From NCBI RefSeq assembly GCF_005144885.1, contig NZ_CP039690.1:6151001-6215000 (forward strand): a stretch of 64,000 nucleotides of DNA. Reading direction: 5' to 3'. The notes beneath the pieces are model-generated. The model made no database searches, had not been told where the DNA came from, and worked only from the letters and a program-made list of their open reading frames with translations. This stretch comes from Phreatobacter stygius. GTDB lineage: Bacteria > Pseudomonadota > Alphaproteobacteria > Rhizobiales > Phreatobacteraceae. Shown one piece after another: positions 62,135 to 64,000 of the stretch (position 1 is its first letter; each line of letters starts with the position of its first letter). Position numbers and translations under genes: made by a program.

Positions 62135-63570
62135 CCGCCACCGCGCTTGTCCAGTCGGCCCTCGCGAGCCTGCCCGAGATCGTGGTGATCGCCGGGGCCT
62201 GCATCCTGCTGATCCTGGGACAGGTTGCACGCAAGGGGCAGGGGCATTTCGTGGTCTGGGCTTCCATCGCGGTCGTGCTGATCGCGGCCTTGGCGACAGC
62301 AATGCTGGCCGGCGAGGTCCGGCCGGCCTATGCGGGCATGTTCATCGCCGACCGCTTCGCGGTCTTCTTCAAGGCCGTGTTCTACCTGGCCACCGTCCTG
62401 ACATTCCTGCTTTCGCCGAGATATGCCGAGATCGAAGAGATCGGGATCAGCGAATACTATGTCCTGCTGCTCTTCGCGCTGTCCGGAATGATGATCATGG
62501 CCTCCGCGACCGACCTCCTGTCGATCTATGTCGGCCTCGAACTGACGGTGCTCTGCACCTATGTGCTGACCGGCTTCCTGCGGCAGCAGCGGCGGTCGAA
62601 CGAAGCGGCGCTGAAATACGTCATCCTCGGCTCGGTCTCGACCGGGATTTTCCTCTACGGCGTCTCGCTGGTCTACGGGCTCACCGGCACGACGCAGCTG
62701 GACGGCATGGCTGCGGCGGTGACCGGCAATCCGCTCGATCCCGGGTTGCTGCTGGCGGTGGTCTTCATCGTCGCCGGGCTGGTCTTCAAGGTCGGCGCGG
62801 TACCGTTCCATATGTGGGTGCCGGACGCTTATGAAGGCGCCCCGACGACGATCACCGCCTTCATGTCGGTGGCCCCCAAGGCGGCGGGCTTCGCGGTGAT
62901 CCTGCGGGTCTTCCTCAATCCGCTGGTCGCAGCCTCGGACGCCTGGATCATCGTCGCGGTCATCGCGGTGGTGACGATGGCGCTCGGCAGTTTCGTCGCC
63001 CTGGTGCAGGACAATTTCAAGCGCCTCCTGGCCTATTCCAGCATCGCCCATGCCGGGTTCGCCCTGTTCGGCGTAGTGGCCGGCGGTGCGGACGGGATCG
63101 CCAGCGTGATGCTCTACCTGCTGATCTACACGTTCATGAATCTCGGCATCTTCGGCATCGTCATCATGATGCGGAACGGCGATTTTTCGGGCGAGGTCAT
63201 CAACGACTATGCCGGTTTCGCCAGGTCGCATCGCGGCTTGGCGCTTCTGACGCTGCTCTATCTGTTCTCGCTGGCTGGCCTTCCGCCGACGGCCGGGTTC
63301 TTCGCCAAGTTCTACGTGCTGGTTGCGCTCGTCGAGCGGGGCTTCGTCGTGCTGGCGGTGATCGCAGTGCTGCTGAGCGCCGTCGCCGCCTACTTCTACA
63401 TCCGCATCGTCATGGTGATCTACATGCGCGAACCGGAGCGCGCCTTCGACCCGGCGCTGACACCCTCGGTCCGCGCCACGCTCGCCGTCACCGCCGCCGG
63501 CACCATCGGCATCGGTCTATTTCCCGCGTGGTTTCTGAGGCTTGCTCAAGGTTCCGTGTTTGGCGGCTGA
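62131..63570 (+). CDS. nuoN: NADH-quinone oxidoreductase subunit N
   Basis: The 479-aa subunit has about 14 helices and the NuoN-type residues, including Glu in SIYVGLELTVLCTYVLTGFL, Lys in VFKVGAVPFHMWVPDAYEGA and Lys in AYLVLVQDNFKRLLAYSSI-like stretch. It is translationally coupled to nuoM by ATGA. Usually nuoN closes a nuo operon, but here it is followed by nuoA, so the operon order is a circular permutation of the normal A-N order. Confidence 0.94.
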   Translation: MTATALVQSALASLPEIVVIAGACILLILGQVARKGQGHFVVWASIAVVLIAALATAMLAGEVRPAYAGMFIADRFAVFFKAVFYLATVLTFLLSPRYAEIEEIGISEYYVLLLFALSGMMIMASATDLLSIYVGLELTVLCTYVLTGFLRQQRRSNEAALKYVILGSVSTGIFLYGVSLVYGLTGTTQLDGMAAAVTGNPLDPGLLLAVVFIVAGLVFKVGAVPFHMWVPDAYEGAPTTITAFMSVAPKAAGFAVILRVFLNPLVAASDAWIIVAVIAVVTMALGSFVALVQDNFKRLLAYSSIAHAGFALFGVVAGGADGIASVMLYLLIYTFMNLGIFGIVIMMRNGDFSGEVINDYAGFARSHRGLALLTLLYLFSLAGLPPTAGFFAKFYVLVALVERGFVVLAVIAVLLSAVAAYFYIRIVMVIYMREPERAFDPALTPSVRATLAVTAAGTIGIGLFPAWFLRLAQGSVFGG

Positions 63571-63723
63571 TCGATTGAATTTGCAAAGATCCGGCCGACC
63601 GAATATTCTGGCAGTGCAAGATAAGGAATGCCCAAGTCGTTCCCGGGGGCCTGCATCACCGGTCCCGTAGAGGGGCGGTTACGGCCTGAGCAAAGCCCGC
63701 GGTGGTGATCGGGGCAATGCGAC

Positions 63724-64000
63724 ATGACTGGAATGGAATTCCTGCCGGTTCTTTTCATGGTTGCCGGAATTGTTCTGGTGGCGGCCGCGACGCTCTTTGT
63801 CTCCTCGCTGCTGCGCCCGTCCAATCCCTATCCCGCGAAGAACATCCCCTATGAATGCGGCATGGACCCGGCGGGCGAGGCCGCCGGGGGACGCTTCAGG
63901 GTGCAGTTCTTCATTCTCGCGATCCTGCTGGTGGTCTTCGACGTCGAGACGATGTTCCTGTTTCCCTGGGCCGTCGTCCTGAAGGAGATCGGGCTGGTCG
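63724..64000 (+). CDS. nuoA: NADH-quinone oxidoreductase subunit A (partial)
   Basis: The frame starts MTGMEFLPVLFMVAGIVLVA and continues through NPYPAKNIPYECGMDPAGEA and RFRVQFFILAILLVVFDVET, matching the first 92 residues of NuoA with its cysteine in YECG and the FDVET segment. The gene runs off the right edge in frame. It follows nuoN by 153 bp, longer than the other gaps in the operon, so a separate promoter is possible. Its presence implies nuoB, C, D and so on lie beyond the window. Confidence 0.9.
   Translation, partial: MTGMEFLPVLFMVAGIVLVAAATLFVSSLLRPSNPYPAKNIPYECGMDPAGEAAGGRFRVQFFILAILLVVFDVETMFLFPWAVVLKEIGLV

Overview
The window is a high-GC chromosomal segment from an alphaproteobacterium, most likely of the order Hyphomicrobiales (Rhizobiales). 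The signs are the fdhD-mobA-mrp cluster, the Mrp variant with APDTG where other bacteria have CxxC, the many ArsR-SRPBCC cassettes, Gly/His-rich secreted small proteins and REP-type palindromes. I cannot name the species from sequence alone.

Layout. (1) 0-14 kb is mostly housekeeping: mobA, fdhD and mrp (molybdenum cofactor, formate dehydrogenase and Fe-S maturation), guaB and guaA (the two steps from IMP to GMP), rsmB, a membrane GGDEF protein, a MAPEG protein, a CAP-domain protein and several small exported proteins. (2) 14-55 kb is an accessory region of regulators with their target genes. It holds four ArsR-type cassettes (three with SRPBCC partners, one SdpR/SdpI-like), five intact glutathione S-transferase, YCII or DUF1993 type proteins, LysR-controlled MFS exporters, ParDE, a TetR-controlled ABC exporter, and a large MalT/SARP-like regulator followed by a putative fascin-like (beta-trefoil) effector. 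The region is scarred by an IS256-family element, an IS481-family element, a duplicated recQ 3' end and remnants of vapC, lysR, hxlR, an FAD oxidoreductase and an SRPBCC gene. (3) 56-64 kb is a respiratory operon in the permuted order nuoJ-nuoK-mrpD/nuoL-like-orf84-mrpD/nuoL-like-nuoM-nuoN-nuoA, which runs off the right edge.

The points most worth following are these. The nuo operon has two Mrp-type antiporter subunits where one nuoL is expected, and a 265-bp TA-flanked MITE sits exactly between a stop codon and the next Shine-Dalgarno. The 1062-aa regulator is paired with a 339-aa protein that has a glycine-rich hydrophobic segment and a fascin-like module. Two ArsR genes have their start codon at the centre of a 20-bp operator palindrome. 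An IS481-type insertion in the tetR stop codon left a CTAG duplication that gives a stop codon to both tetR and the transposase.

All calls come from reading the translated sequence. No database search was run, so family names rest on recognised motifs.
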